A stretch of DNA of 64,000 bases from Paraburkholderia mimosarum LMG 23256 = NBRC 106338. Its GTDB lineage: Bacteria > Pseudomonadota > Gammaproteobacteria > Burkholderiales > Burkholderiaceae. This document shows, piece after piece, positions 8,856-17,233 of this stretch. The first letter of the stretch is position 1; each line of letters begins with the position of its first letter. A program made the translations under genes and the position numbers. The DNA lies in assembly GCF_000739815.1 (NCBI RefSeq), contig NZ_BBJJ01000023.1, positions 1-64,000 on the forward strand, given 5' to 3'. Under the pieces are notes generated by a model. That model saw only the letters and a list, made by a program, of their open reading frames with translations, ran no database searches and was not told where the DNA came from.

Positions 8856-10082
8856 CTAATCGCCCGGCAGCGGGGCGGGGAGTAACAAGGTCGTCGCGAA
8901 TCCGGGGACGGGCGGCGTGGTCCAGCGGCGCGCGCGGCCATAGCCGAACGACTGCACCTTGTCCGCCGCGGCGAGCGAATCGAGCGCGCGCTGCACGGTG
9001 CGCTGGCTCGCGCCGAGCGCCACCGCGAGCGCCGAGCTCGACCACGATTCGCCATCGGCGAGAAACGCCAGCACGGCCGCGTGCTTTTCCTCGACGGGGC
9101 GCGCCAGCACCACCACCTCGGTCGCGTTGCGCGGCGCCAGCGCGAAGCCTTGCTGGGTCGCGCGAATGTCGGCCAGCTCGCGCAGCAGCGTGCGCAGCCG
9201 GCCGATTTCCACGCGCAGGCGCGCGCGATGCGTTTCGTCGGCATGCTTCGTGCGGAACGCGCTCGCGATGAGCGCGTCGCGCGGCACGTCGCCGGGCCAC
9301 GCCTCGGCAAGCGCGCGGGCGAGCACGAACAGCACGGGGCGTCTTGCGAGTTCGATGACCGTCGCGCCTTCGCGCGCGACGTAGCGGCACGCGTCCACGA
9401 CGAGCGAGCGCGAGGCGAGCAGCGCCTCGACATCCTCCAGCCGCAGCGCACGTTCCTCACCCCGCGCGATCAGGCGCGCCGCCGGCGCGTTCAGCAGCAG
9501 CGCGGCGCTCTCCACCTCCGCGATCAGCCCCGCAATGCCCGCCTCGCGCGCCGCGCGCGCCGCCTCGGCCAGCGCCCGGCGGGCGTCCTGCGTGCGAATG
9601 CGCCGCATCGCAATGCCCGCGGCGATGAGTTCGTGGGACGCGCGCAAGGCAGGCGGCAGCGGCGCCGAAACGATTTCCGAGAGCATGCCCCCCGCCTCGT
9701 CGAGCCGCCCGATCAACAACAGACGGCGAATCTCGAGGTAGCGCGCGTGCGCGGCATTGAGGCGGTCGCCATGGGCTTCGAGCGTTTGCCGCGCCGCAGC
9801 GAGCGTATCGGTGGGCCAGCCGAGATCGCGCGAAGCGAGCGCGATTTCAGCCTCGGCGACGACGCAGCGCGCGCGGGCCACGGCCTCGCGCGAGCCGAAG
9901 GCGCGCGCCGCGCCGCGCAACAGCGCCTTCGCGCGCGCGAGGTCGCCGAGCTGCGCCATGGCGATGCCGCGCAGCGCGAGCGCGGGCGCGTCCTCGCGCA
10001 GAGCGACGCGGTTCAGGGCGCCGAGCGGGTCACCGGCGGCGAGCGCGTGCGCCGCAGCCGTGATCAGCGAATCCATGCTCAT
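8856..10082 (-). CDS. Winged-HTH transcriptional regulator with alpha-solenoid N-terminus
   Basis: A 408-residue protein (ATG at 10076 is an alternative start, two residues shorter). Residues about 1-230 are alanine/arginine-rich paired helices of TPR-like character. Residues about 235-330 resemble an OmpR/SARP-type winged helix (VELARRPVLFVLARALAEAWPGDVPRDALI...RLRVEIGRLRTLL). The C-terminal segment (SSSALAVALGASQRTVQRALDSLAAADKVQSFG) is a second helix-turn-helix of the kind that recognises DNA. It is followed directly by the beta-propeller gene, which is its likely target or partner. The divergent DUF899 gene begins 150 bases away and could share the control region. The effector is unknown. 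Confidence 0.65.
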   Translation of the reverse strand: MSMDSLITAAAHALAAGDPLGALNRVALREDAPALALRGIAMAQLGDLARAKALLRGAARAFGSREAVARARCVVAEAEIALASRDLGWPTDTLAAARQTLEAHGDRLNAAHARYLEIRRLLLIGRLDEAGGMLSEIVSAPLPPALRASHELIAAGIAMRRIRTQDARRALAEAARAAREAGIAGLIAEVESAALLLNAPAARLIARGEERALRLEDVEALLASRSLVVDACRYVAREGATVIELARRPVLFVLARALAEAWPGDVPRDALIASAFRTKHADETHRARLRVEIGRLRTLLRELADIRATQQGFALAPRNATEVVVLARPVEEKHAAVLAFLADGESWSSSALAVALGASQRTVQRALDSLAAADKVQSFGYGRARRWTTPPVPGFATTLLLPAPLPGD

Positions 10083-10232
10083 GCGAATCCCGCCACACTT
10101 GTCACTCCCCCTGCGTTGCCGACCGGACCTAATCTAACACGGCGATCAGTTGAATCATCGATCGCAAGACGGCCCCGAAGGCGCTGCTTGACTAACGCGG
10201 CCACCACACTCAATGCATAGGAGCACCAGGCA

Positions 10233-10997
10233 ATGGCAACCCATACCACAGGAACACGCGAAGACTGGCTTGCGGCACGTATCGAACTGCTCGCGGCCGA
10301 GAAGGAGCACACGCGGCGCGCGGACGCGCTCGCGCAACAGCGCCAGGCACTGCCGTGGGTGCGCGTGGACAAGACGTATCGCTTCGAAACCGAGGATGGC
10401 GGCGCCACGCTCGCCGATCTCTTCAAGGGGCGCTCGCAACTTCTCGTGTATCACTTCATGTTCGGGCCGGACTACGCGGCGGGCTGTCCGTCGTGCTCCT
10501 CGATCGCGGATGGCTTCGACGGGATCGCCATCCACCTCGCGAATCACGACGTGAGGCTCATGGCCGTGTCGCGCGCGCCGCTCGCGAAGCTGCTGGCCTA
10601 CCGCAAGCGCATGGGGTGGCGTTTTCCGTGGGCCTCTTCGAGCGGCAACGATTTCAACTTCGACTTCAACGTGGCGTTCACCACGGCGCAGCAGCGCGCG
10701 GGCGACATCGAATACAACTACGCGCGCAGCGGCCACGCAATGGACATGTCACCGCCGCCCGCGCCCGTCGCCGAGTTCGCGGCGAGCTGCGGCACCGACG
10801 CGGCCACCTACACGCGCGACCGTCCGGGCATGAGCGCGTTCGTGCTGGAAGACGGCGTGGTCTATCACACCTACTCCACCTATGCGCGAGGCCTGGACGG
10901 CCTGTGGGGCATGTATCAGTGGCTCGACCGCGCGCCCAGGGGGCGCAATGAGGCCGGTATCTGGTGGCACCGGCATGACGAGTACGCCGAGGCTTGA
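10233..10997 (+). CDS. DUF899 family thioredoxin-like protein
   Basis: A 254-residue cytoplasmic protein of the DUF899 family, a thioredoxin-fold group without a proven reaction. Family landmarks visible are the VDKTYRFETEDG start, the QLLVYHFMFGPDYAAGCPSCSSIADGF segment with a CPSC pair, the FNFDFN motif and the YHTYSTYARGLDGLWGMYQWLD end. The start at 10233 opens with MATHTTGTREDWLAAR, typical of the family. The stop is 8 bases from the DUF2182 gene, so the two form an operon. The nearby CxxC suggests thiol chemistry, but no substrate can be named. Confidence 0.85.
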   Translation: MATHTTGTREDWLAARIELLAAEKEHTRRADALAQQRQALPWVRVDKTYRFETEDGGATLADLFKGRSQLLVYHFMFGPDYAAGCPSCSSIADGFDGIAIHLANHDVRLMAVSRAPLAKLLAYRKRMGWRFPWASSSGNDFNFDFNVAFTTAQQRAGDIEYNYARSGHAMDMSPPPAPVAEFAASCGTDAATYTRDRPGMSAFVLEDGVVYHTYSTYARGLDGLWGMYQWLDRAPRGRNEAGIWWHRHDEYAEA

Positions 10998-11005
10998 GGA
11001 TCATC

Positions 11006-11821
11006 ATGGATAACGTCGGCATGACGGTACGGCGGCGCGAAGGCGCGCCGCGTGCGGTTTTCTTCTGCGTCTCGTCGCTGCTATTCGCGGCGAGTGCGGC
11101 GGCAACGTATGTGTGGTGTGCGTCGATGGACGCGATGGGCGGCACGCCGATGCCTGGCGGCTGGACGATGTCCGCGCTTTGGACACCCATGTGTGGACGC
11201 ACCTGGTTCGACGCCGCCGTATCGTTTGCCGGCATGTGGAACGTGATGATGGTCGCGATGATGCTGCCTGCCATGGCGCCGGCCTTGTGGCGGTTTTTCG
11301 AAGCGGCGGACGATGGAGGCGCGGCACGTGCGGGTGCGATGACCGTGATCGTGGGGGCGGGTTATTTCCTGGTCTGGCTCGTGGTTGGGGTGCTAGTGTT
11401 CGCGGTGGGGGCGCAGCTTGCCGCGCTAGCCGTAGAAGCGCCTGCGTTGGCGCATACCGCGCCAGCCCTGGCCGGTGTTGTGGTCGCAATTGCGGGCGTG
11501 TTGCAGTTCTCTGCATGGAAAGCGCGGTGGCTTGCATGCTGCGGCAGTGCGCCGTCGTGCGGGGATGCGCGGGTCGACTTACGCTCGGCACTGCATCACG
11601 GCTTGAGGCTGGGGAGGCATTGTGTGTGCTGCTGCGGAAATTTGATGGCGGCGCTTCTTGCAGCGGGCGTGATGGATCGGCCTGCGATGGCGTTGGTCGC
11701 TGCGGCTATTGCGGGGGAGCGGTGGGTGCCCTTGCGCGCCGGCGGGCGGTTCGCGCGGGGGATCGGGGTTGCTGCGGTTGCGTTGGGAGTAGCGATGGTC
11801 GTGCGGGCGGTGGCGGGATAA
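11006..11821 (+). CDS. DUF2182 membrane protein (predicted metal-binding)
   Basis: A 271-residue inner-membrane protein with about 6-7 hydrophobic segments. The family hallmark MWNVMMVAMMLPAMAP lies near residues 77-92, and a second conserved region reads GLRLGRHCVCCCGNLM. The methionine-rich helix and the CxCCC cluster suggest metal binding, as annotated for DUF2182. Translation is probably coupled to DUF899, 8 bases upstream. I chose ATG 11006 over an in-frame TTG at 10994 that overlaps the preceding stop. The third-base pattern is less strictly GC than in the neighbours. The function is not known. Confidence 0.8.
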   Translation: MDNVGMTVRRREGAPRAVFFCVSSLLFAASAAATYVWCASMDAMGGTPMPGGWTMSALWTPMCGRTWFDAAVSFAGMWNVMMVAMMLPAMAPALWRFFEAADDGGAARAGAMTVIVGAGYFLVWLVVGVLVFAVGAQLAALAVEAPALAHTAPALAGVVVAIAGVLQFSAWKARWLACCGSAPSCGDARVDLRSALHHGLRLGRHCVCCCGNLMAALLAAGVMDRPAMALVAAAIAGERWVPLRAGGRFARGIGVAAVALGVAMVVRAVAG

Positions 11822-11825
11822 AAAA

Positions 11826-11855
11826 ATCGCCGTTCCGCACCCACGAAACGGCGAT
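11826..11855 (-). terminator. Intrinsic terminator (minus strand)
   Basis: ATCGCCGTT (11826-11834) and AACGGCGAT (11847-11855) form a hairpin. Read on the minus strand the stem is followed by TTTTTT, so it would stop transcripts from the BON gene. A second perfect hairpin without a T-tract (ATCCGGACT/AGTCCGGAT, 11925-11951) lies between it and that gene. Confidence 0.75.
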
Positions 11856-12053
11856 AAAACGCTCCGACTCTACGGCCGAACCTCACGCCCCCAGACTCGC
11901 GCCTGCACACGAGCCTGATCGACGATCCGGACTGTGATTAGCAGTCCGGATAAAGCAGCGGGAGGCGAACTGGAAGACGCCTCCGCACTGTCAGGCGGAA
12001 CACGGTTCGACCACAGCCCTGGCCTTGCCGTGCCCCGCGCTTTCTGTTGCAGC

Positions 12054-12422
12054 TCACATGCCGCCCAAAGGCTTTTGAACCGTCAGCTTGTTCGTCACCG
12101 AAGTCACGCCGGGAACGCCCCTGGCGATCTCGGCGACCCGGTCGACCTGCGCGGCATCCGTGACCGTGCCATACAGCGTGATCGCCCCATTCTTGGCGCT
12201 GACGCCGATACTGCCGCCCTGAATTTCCTTGTGCTTCACGATCGCCTTATACACCGCGCGCCGCAGCTTGGTGTTGCTGGGGGTAGCGGATGCCGGGTTG
12301 CTGGTCGCCGCCGCGGCTGCAGCGCTAGCCGCGCTGGCCTCGGGTTGGGCCGACGCGTTCAGGGACGCCGCGGTGAGCAGCGTGACGAGTGCAAGGCCGA
12401 GGGTCTTGGTAAGTGTGTTCAT
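12054..12422 (-). CDS. BON-domain periplasmic protein
   Basis: A 122-residue secreted protein. The signal peptide (MNTLTKTLGLALVTLLTAASLNASA) is followed by an alanine/serine-rich linker. One BON domain (about residues 50-118) shows ITLYGTVTDAAQVDRVAEIARGVPGVTSVTNKL. BON domains bind phospholipid or envelope surfaces and appear in osmotic-stress proteins such as OsmY, which has two copies; this protein has one. I chose ATG 12422 because GGAG precedes it. The gene is transcribed alone, with the terminator at 11826-11855 downstream. Confidence 0.85.
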   Translation of the reverse strand: MNTLTKTLGLALVTLLTAASLNASAQPEASAASAAAAAATSNPASATPSNTKLRRAVYKAIVKHKEIQGGSIGVSAKNGAITLYGTVTDAAQVDRVAEIARGVPGVTSVTNKLTVQKPLGGM

Positions 12423-12584
12423 TCCGTACTCCAATGGTTACTGCTGCTCCGTGAAACGCTGTTATCCGACCGGCTATCACGCCGACAGACTGAAATTACC
12501 TGACTGAGCAGTAGACAACGCCGTCGGCAGACTGCGCCGGGGCGTGCCACTGCGGGAACGAGCGATATTCCGGCCGGACGCGAT

Positions 12585-13775
12585 TTAGAAGGTATGGCGC
12601 AAGCCGATGTTGACCGCGGTAGTGTTCTTGCCCGGGGCCACAGGCGTCCCATAAATGAGCTCCTGGTTCATCTGGCCGCGGTTGGACACGTAACCGGCCT
12701 GGGCATAAACCATCGTGCGCCGCGAGATGCCGTAGTCGGCGCCGATTGCGTAGGCGGTCGACTGGTTCGAGTTGTTCCGGTTGTCCTTCAGGTAGTAGAC
12801 ACCCGACGTGACCTCGAGCGCCGGGGAGAACCGGTAGCCGAGGCCGCCCGTCCACATGTCGAAATCACCGGAGACAGCAAATGGCTTGGGCGCCCCATTC
12901 GTGTTGGCCGGATTGCGACCGTTGGCGAACGAGCCAGAAACCGAGAAACCGTGCCACGTGTATTTCGCGCCAAAGTAGACGAAGCGGTTGTTGTTCAGGC
13001 CGGTTGCCGGCGTGGCAGTCGGCGGGCTCGAGTACGCGTAGGGGTTCGCATCGTGACCGTTGTAGTAGACGGCATCGGCGTTCAGGCCAAAGCCCGCATA
13101 CTTGAGGATGGCCGACTCGCGCGTACCGCCCTGCATCTGCCCTGCCACACCGCCGGGCGCGTACTCGAGTGCGGTAGAGAAACCGTAAAACGACGGCGAA
13201 TTGTAGACGATCGCATTGTCGTCATAGAGCGCGCCAATCTGGGCGTTCGTGTTGTTTCCCGCCCAGCCCGACATCGTGTTCATGGTCAGCCACGCGGTCA
13301 GCGTGCTGCCGAAGTACTGCGCATTGCGCACGTCCGTTTCGGCCATCGCGTAGGCCATCGGTGCGAACTGGCGGCCGAAGTCGATCTTGCCGAACGGCCC
13401 CGACACACCAATGGTGGTGACCTGGTTGAAAATCGCGGCCGCAGTTGCTGAACTGTTTAATCCCGTCTGCCCGTTGGAGCTGTTATACGATCCCTGGAGC
13501 TTGAAGTTGGCCGCGTATCCGCCGCCAAGGTCTTCCGTGCCCTTCAAACCGAAGATGCTCGAGTAAATGCCGCCGTCCTTGAGCGCAAACAGATGCCCTG
13601 CATCTCCGTTGAACAGTTTGCCGCCCACGGTCTTCGGCGCGAAGGCATGCTGTGCCGACGTACTCTGGTAAAGCAAACCAGAGTCCACGACGCCATAGAG
13701 CGTCACCGACGATTGCGCATGCGCTGCGCTGGCGAACAGAACCAGCGCTGCCACGCTGCCGAACTTCAATTTCAT
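12585..13775 (-). CDS. Gram-negative porin (OmpC-like)
   Basis: A 396-residue trimeric-porin family protein. The signal peptide MKLKFGSVAALVLFASAAHA is followed by QSSVTLYGVVDSGLLYQS, the usual first strand of Burkholderia porins. SRW/GLKGTEDLGGG and FGRQFAP appear in the expected order, and the chain ends in GLRHTF with the terminal phenylalanine. It lies 97 bases downstream of the acyl-CoA ligase on the same strand and so may be the outer-membrane entry gate of that catabolic cluster. It could equally be a separate general porin. Confidence 0.92.
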   Translation of the reverse strand: MKLKFGSVAALVLFASAAHAQSSVTLYGVVDSGLLYQSTSAQHAFAPKTVGGKLFNGDAGHLFALKDGGIYSSIFGLKGTEDLGGGYAANFKLQGSYNSSNGQTGLNSSATAAAIFNQVTTIGVSGPFGKIDFGRQFAPMAYAMAETDVRNAQYFGSTLTAWLTMNTMSGWAGNNTNAQIGALYDDNAIVYNSPSFYGFSTALEYAPGGVAGQMQGGTRESAILKYAGFGLNADAVYYNGHDANPYAYSSPPTATPATGLNNNRFVYFGAKYTWHGFSVSGSFANGRNPANTNGAPKPFAVSGDFDMWTGGLGYRFSPALEVTSGVYYLKDNRNNSNQSTAYAIGADYGISRRTMVYAQAGYVSNRGQMNQELIYGTPVAPGKNTTAVNIGLRHTF

Positions 13776-13872
13776 TGTCTCTCTCCGTGTGGTGCCTGCC
13801 GGTGGTCCCGGCGGCTTTTGGTGTTACCTGTTGAGTCTTACCTGAATGAAACGCTGTGACCGGGTTGCCGTT

Positions 13873-15504
13873 TCAGCAAGCCGGCAAATAATGGCCGCCG
13901 AATTGATCGCGCAACTGGTTCTTGAGAACCTTGCCCGTCGCGCCGATCGGCACCGAATCGATGAACAGCACGGCGTCGGGTGTCCACCATTTCGCCACGC
14001 GACCCTCGAAAAACGCAAGCAGTTCCTTCGCTTCGAGCGCTGCGCCCGGCTTCTTCACGATCAGCAGCAGCGGGCGCTCGTCCCACTTCGGGTGGCGCGC
14101 GGCGATGCACACCGCCGTTGCGACCTCGGGGTGCAGGCTCGCGACGTTTTCAATGTCCGCTGAACTGATCCACTCGCCGCCCGACTTGATGACGTCCTTG
14201 CTGCGATCCACGATCTGCATGAAACCGTCCGGGTCGATCTTCGACACGTCGCCGGTCGGGAACCAGCCATCCTCCAGCGGCGATGCGTAATCTCCGCCAA
14301 AATAGCCGCGCGTGACCCAGTGACCGCGCACCAGCAGGTCGCCAGCCGCGATGCCGTCCCACGGCAGTTCGTTGCCCGCCGCGTCGACGATCTTCATATC
14401 GATGCCGAATACCGAGCGCCCCTGCTTCGCCTGAAGCGCATAGCGCGCATCCTCGGGCAGTTCCGACTGGTGCGCCTTGAAACTGCACACCGTGCCCACC
14501 GGGCTCAGCTCCGTCATGCCCCACGCGTGCAGCACGTCGACGTGATGGCGCTTCTGGAATGCCTGGGTCATCGCGGTCGGGCAAGGCGCGCCGCCGATGA
14601 TCGTGCGCCGCATCGAGGAGAACGATCCCTCGATCGATTCGACGTGCGAGAGCAGCCCCTGCCAGACCGTCGGCACACCAGCGGAGAGCGTGACCTGCTC
14701 TTCCTCGATCAACTGATACAGCGACTTCCCATCGAGCGCCGGACCCGGAAAAACGAGTTTCGCGCCGACCATGCAGGCGATGTACGGCAGCCCCCAGGCG
14801 TTCACGTGGAACATCGGCACGACGGGCAGGATCGCGTCGCGCGCCGAGCAGTTCAGCGAATCGGGCAGCGCCGCCGCGTAGGTATGCAGCAGCGTCGAGC
14901 GGTGGCTGTAGAGCACGCCTTTCGGGTTGCCGGTCGTGCCGGACGTATAGCACAGCGAAGAGGCGCTGTTTTCGTCGAGCAGCGGCCACTCGAAATCCGC
15001 CTTGTGTCCTTCGATCAGGTCTTCATAACAGAGCAGCCGCGAGCCGAGGCCATGGTTGCGCGGCATGTGCTCGCGATCGGTCATCGCGACGAAGAATGTC
15101 GGGCTGCTCACGCGCGGGGCGACGGTCTCGATCAACGGCAGGAACGTGAGATCGAAGAAGATCACGCGATCCTGCGCATGCTCGATGATGTAGACGAGCT
15201 GATCGGCGTGCAGCCGCGGATTGAGCGTGTGGAGCACCGCGCCGGAGCCCGACACGGCGAAGTACAGCTCCATGTGCCGGTAGCCGTTCCATGCCAGCGT
15301 GCCCACGCGCTCGCCCGGCGCGATCGCGAGGCTCGAAAGCGCATTCGCCATGCGGCGCGCGCGCTGGGCGAGGTCCTGGTAGCGGTAGCGGTGAATATCG
15401 CCTTCCACCCGGCGCGAGACGATTTCCCGCGTGCCGTGATGGCGTTCTGCATGCTTGAGAAGCGAAGCGACCAGGAGCGGCTGCTCCATCATCAGACCTT
15501 GCAT
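13873..15504 (-). CDS. AMP-forming acyl-CoA ligase (fatty-acid / methylthiopropionate-CoA ligase-like)
   Basis: A 543-residue ANL-superfamily enzyme. Motifs in order are the P-loop YTSGTTGNPKG (near residue 191), the AMP-binding HAWGMTELSPVG, GWFPTGDVSKIDPDG, the hinge DRSKDVIKSGGEWI, and the C-terminal catalytic lysine in GATGKVLKNQLR. It activates a carboxylic acid with ATP and CoA. Overall it looks like the DmdB/medium-chain ligase branch. It is the second-to-last gene of the BKACE cluster. The palindrome GTTCGC-GT-GCGAAC sits 29 bases before the start, so it may also be transcribed separately. The ribosome site is weak (AGGAT). The substrate is unknown. Confidence 0.9.
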   Translation of the reverse strand: MQGLMMEQPLLVASLLKHAERHHGTREIVSRRVEGDIHRYRYQDLAQRARRMANALSSLAIAPGERVGTLAWNGYRHMELYFAVSGSGAVLHTLNPRLHADQLVYIIEHAQDRVIFFDLTFLPLIETVAPRVSSPTFFVAMTDREHMPRNHGLGSRLLCYEDLIEGHKADFEWPLLDENSASSLCYTSGTTGNPKGVLYSHRSTLLHTYAAALPDSLNCSARDAILPVVPMFHVNAWGLPYIACMVGAKLVFPGPALDGKSLYQLIEEEQVTLSAGVPTVWQGLLSHVESIEGSFSSMRRTIIGGAPCPTAMTQAFQKRHHVDVLHAWGMTELSPVGTVCSFKAHQSELPEDARYALQAKQGRSVFGIDMKIVDAAGNELPWDGIAAGDLLVRGHWVTRGYFGGDYASPLEDGWFPTGDVSKIDPDGFMQIVDRSKDVIKSGGEWISSADIENVASLHPEVATAVCIAARHPKWDERPLLLIVKKPGAALEAKELLAFFEGRVAKWWTPDAVLFIDSVPIGATGKVLKNQLRDQFGGHYLPAC

Positions 15505-15532
15505 GGTTTGCTATCCTAAATGACTACTGTTT

Positions 15533-15546
15533 GTTCGCGTGCGAAC
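15533..15546. promoter_or_regulatory. Perfect palindrome in the Rieske-ligase gap
   Basis: GTTCGC-GT-GCGAAC lies in the 59-base space between the Rieske gene and the acyl-CoA ligase. The arms are flanked by TTT and AAA. Its place and symmetry suggest an operator or an RNA hairpin that sets ligase expression. No regulator can be assigned. Confidence 0.35.
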
Positions 15547-15563
15547 CCAAATTCAATACCGTA

Positions 15564-15896
15564 TTATGCCTGGCTGGAGGCCGCCGAATCCGCGACGCTC
15601 ACAACCAGCTTGCCGCCCTCGGCCCGCACCGGGAATGTCGTCAGGCTGAGGCCACCGGCGCCGGGCATGCATCCCGTTCGCACATCGAAGCGCAGCCCGT
15701 GCGCGGGGCAGCGCAGCATGCATCCTTCGAGCGCGCCGCTCGCGAGCGAGGCGCCGTTGTGAGGGCACGAGTTGTCGACCGCGTGAATCTCGCCGGCGAT
15801 GTTGAACAGTACGATGCTGCGGCCATCGACGAAGACCAGCTTGCGCTGGCCCGGCGCGAGTTCATCCAACGTGCCAACGGCTACTTCTCGTGACAT
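15564..15896 (-). CDS. Rieske-type [2Fe-2S] ferredoxin
   Basis: A 110-residue free-standing Rieske protein. The cluster ligands are visible as C44 and H46 in CPHNGASL, and C63 and H66 in CPAHGLRF. Its length matches small ferredoxins that feed aromatic-ring dioxygenases or NirD-like proteins. No oxygenase alpha subunit or reductase lies beside it. It begins 40 bases after the DsbA-like gene, inside the minus-strand BKACE cluster. ATG 15896 follows a GGAGGGG-rich site; a longer frame to 16025 runs into the preceding gene and is not protein-like. It may carry electrons to an enzyme of this pathway; which one is not clear. Confidence 0.9.
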   Translation of the reverse strand: MSREVAVGTLDELAPGQRKLVFVDGRSIVLFNIAGEIHAVDNSCPHNGASLASGALEGCMLRCPAHGLRFDVRTGCMPGAGGLSLTTFPVRAEGGKLVVSVADSAASSQA

Positions 15897-15936
15897 TCCC
15901 TTCCCCTCCACTACCATCGGTCCACTTCCGTTCGCA

Positions 15937-16653
15937 TCACCTGTCGACCGCCAGCGCCATCGCGCTCGCAATCGCCACAGGCGAGTACACCCCCGACAGC
16001 GAATACACCGTGTTGAACACGACATACGGCACGCCGCTCACGTGCGGGTTGGCTCGCGTCGCCTCTTCCACGCGCTGGCCCGTCGGGTCGGCCAGGCGCC
16101 TCGATGCGCTCAGTCGCGCCGCGAGGGCTTCGCGCTCAAGCCCGCATTCGAGCCCAAGGCGCTCGAGCACCGCGTAATCGCCGATGTTCTCGCCTTCCAT
16201 GAAGTAGGCGGTGAGCAGGCGGTCGATCAGTGCCGCGCTCTGCACGCTCGTGCCGCGCCTCGCGGCGAACGCGACGAGATCATGCGCCGCGGCGGTGTTC
16301 GGCAGCACCTCGATGCGGTCGAACGCGAATGCCACGCCCGCGTCGCGGCCCGCTTGCTGCACTTGCGCGCGCCTTGCCGCCACTGCCTCGTCGCTGCCCA
16401 GCCGGTCGCGATAGAACGCCTGATACGGCATGCCGTCGAGCGGCGTCCACGGCAGCAGTTGATGTGAGCGCCACTGCACTTTCACCTTCACTTCGGGCCG
16501 CGACTGGGCGAAGCGCGATACGGCTGCGTCCAGATTGCGCTTGCCGATCAGGCACCACGGGCAGATGAAGTCGAAGAACGCTTCGATCGTCAGCACGGGG
16601 CGCTCGCTCGTATCGCTCGCCTGCGCCACCCACTTTTGGTCAGACAAGTTCAT
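15937..16653 (-). CDS. DsbA/FrnE-family thioredoxin-fold protein
   Basis: A 238-residue cytoplasmic DsbA-like protein of the FrnE type. The active site CPWC is at residues 31-34 (FFDFICPWCLIGKRN). The cis-proline loop VSGVPYVVF is near residues 205-213. There is no signal peptide. Relatives include polyketide FrnE and, more distantly, 2-hydroxychromene-2-carboxylate isomerase, so it may be an isomerase or a disulfide enzyme. It overlaps the hydrolase gene upstream by 14 bases (16640-16653), which ties it into the operon. The reaction within this pathway is unknown. Confidence 0.88.
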   Translation of the reverse strand: MNLSDQKWVAQASDTSERPVLTIEAFFDFICPWCLIGKRNLDAAVSRFAQSRPEVKVKVQWRSHQLLPWTPLDGMPYQAFYRDRLGSDEAVAARRAQVQQAGRDAGVAFAFDRIEVLPNTAAAHDLVAFAARRGTSVQSAALIDRLLTAYFMEGENIGDYAVLERLGLECGLEREALAARLSASRRLADPTGQRVEEATRANPHVSGVPYVVFNTVYSLSGVYSPVAIASAMALAVDR

Positions 16654-17200
16654 CGATCAGCGTCTCGGCCATAGGCCACTCACCGAAACCCGCAGCGGGG
16701 TTCAGGTGACCGACTTCACCCAGATCGACGAGGCGGCTGCCCCAGTCCCTCGCCATCGTCTCGACGCGCTCGAAGCGCGCAAGCGGATCGTTGCGGCTCG
16801 CACCCACGATGCTCGGAAACGGCAGGGGCTTGCGCGGAATCGGAAGCCAACCGTTCCCGGCCAGCGATTCGAAGTCCGGGTAGCCTGCGGGCAGCGGCGT
16901 TTCGAGGTCGGCAGGCGCGGCGAGCAGCGCGCCGTGAATCTTGCGGCTATGCCGCTGCGCCCACTGCACCGTGATCATCACGCCCGCACTATGCGCGACG
17001 AGGATCACGGGACCGTCGATCTTCGCGAGCGCCGCGTCGAGCGCGGCCACGCGCGCCGCGCAACTGAGCTTGTCATGCTCCAGCGGCGGCACCGAGGCCG
17101 CGTTGGGCAGCTTGCGCTCCAGCAGCGTTTGCCAGTGTTCCGCCACATGATCGCGCAACCCCGGAACCATCAGGATGGTCGGCTTGTTCTCGTACGACAT
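16640..17200 (-). CDS. RBBP9/YdeN-family serine hydrolase
   Basis: A 186-residue small alpha/beta hydrolase. TILMVPGLRDHVAEHWQ opens the fold. The nucleophile is S71 in ILVAHSAGV. The acid and histidine appear in the segments ASRNDPLARF and GEVGHLNPAAGFGEWP. This matches the RBBP9/YdeN group, which hydrolyses small esters or thioesters. It is located between the TauD-like dioxygenase (33 bases) and the DsbA-like gene (overlapping). It could cleave an ester intermediate of the pathway; this is inference. Confidence 0.9.
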   Translation of the reverse strand: MSYENKPTILMVPGLRDHVAEHWQTLLERKLPNAASVPPLEHDKLSCAARVAALDAALAKIDGPVILVAHSAGVMITVQWAQRHSRKIHGALLAAPADLETPLPAGYPDFESLAGNGWLPIPRKPLPFPSIVGASRNDPLARFERVETMARDWGSRLVDLGEVGHLNPAAGFGEWPMAETLIDELV

Positions 17201-17233
17201 TGAATTTGGTCTCCTGCCTGTTTCAAAACGGCG

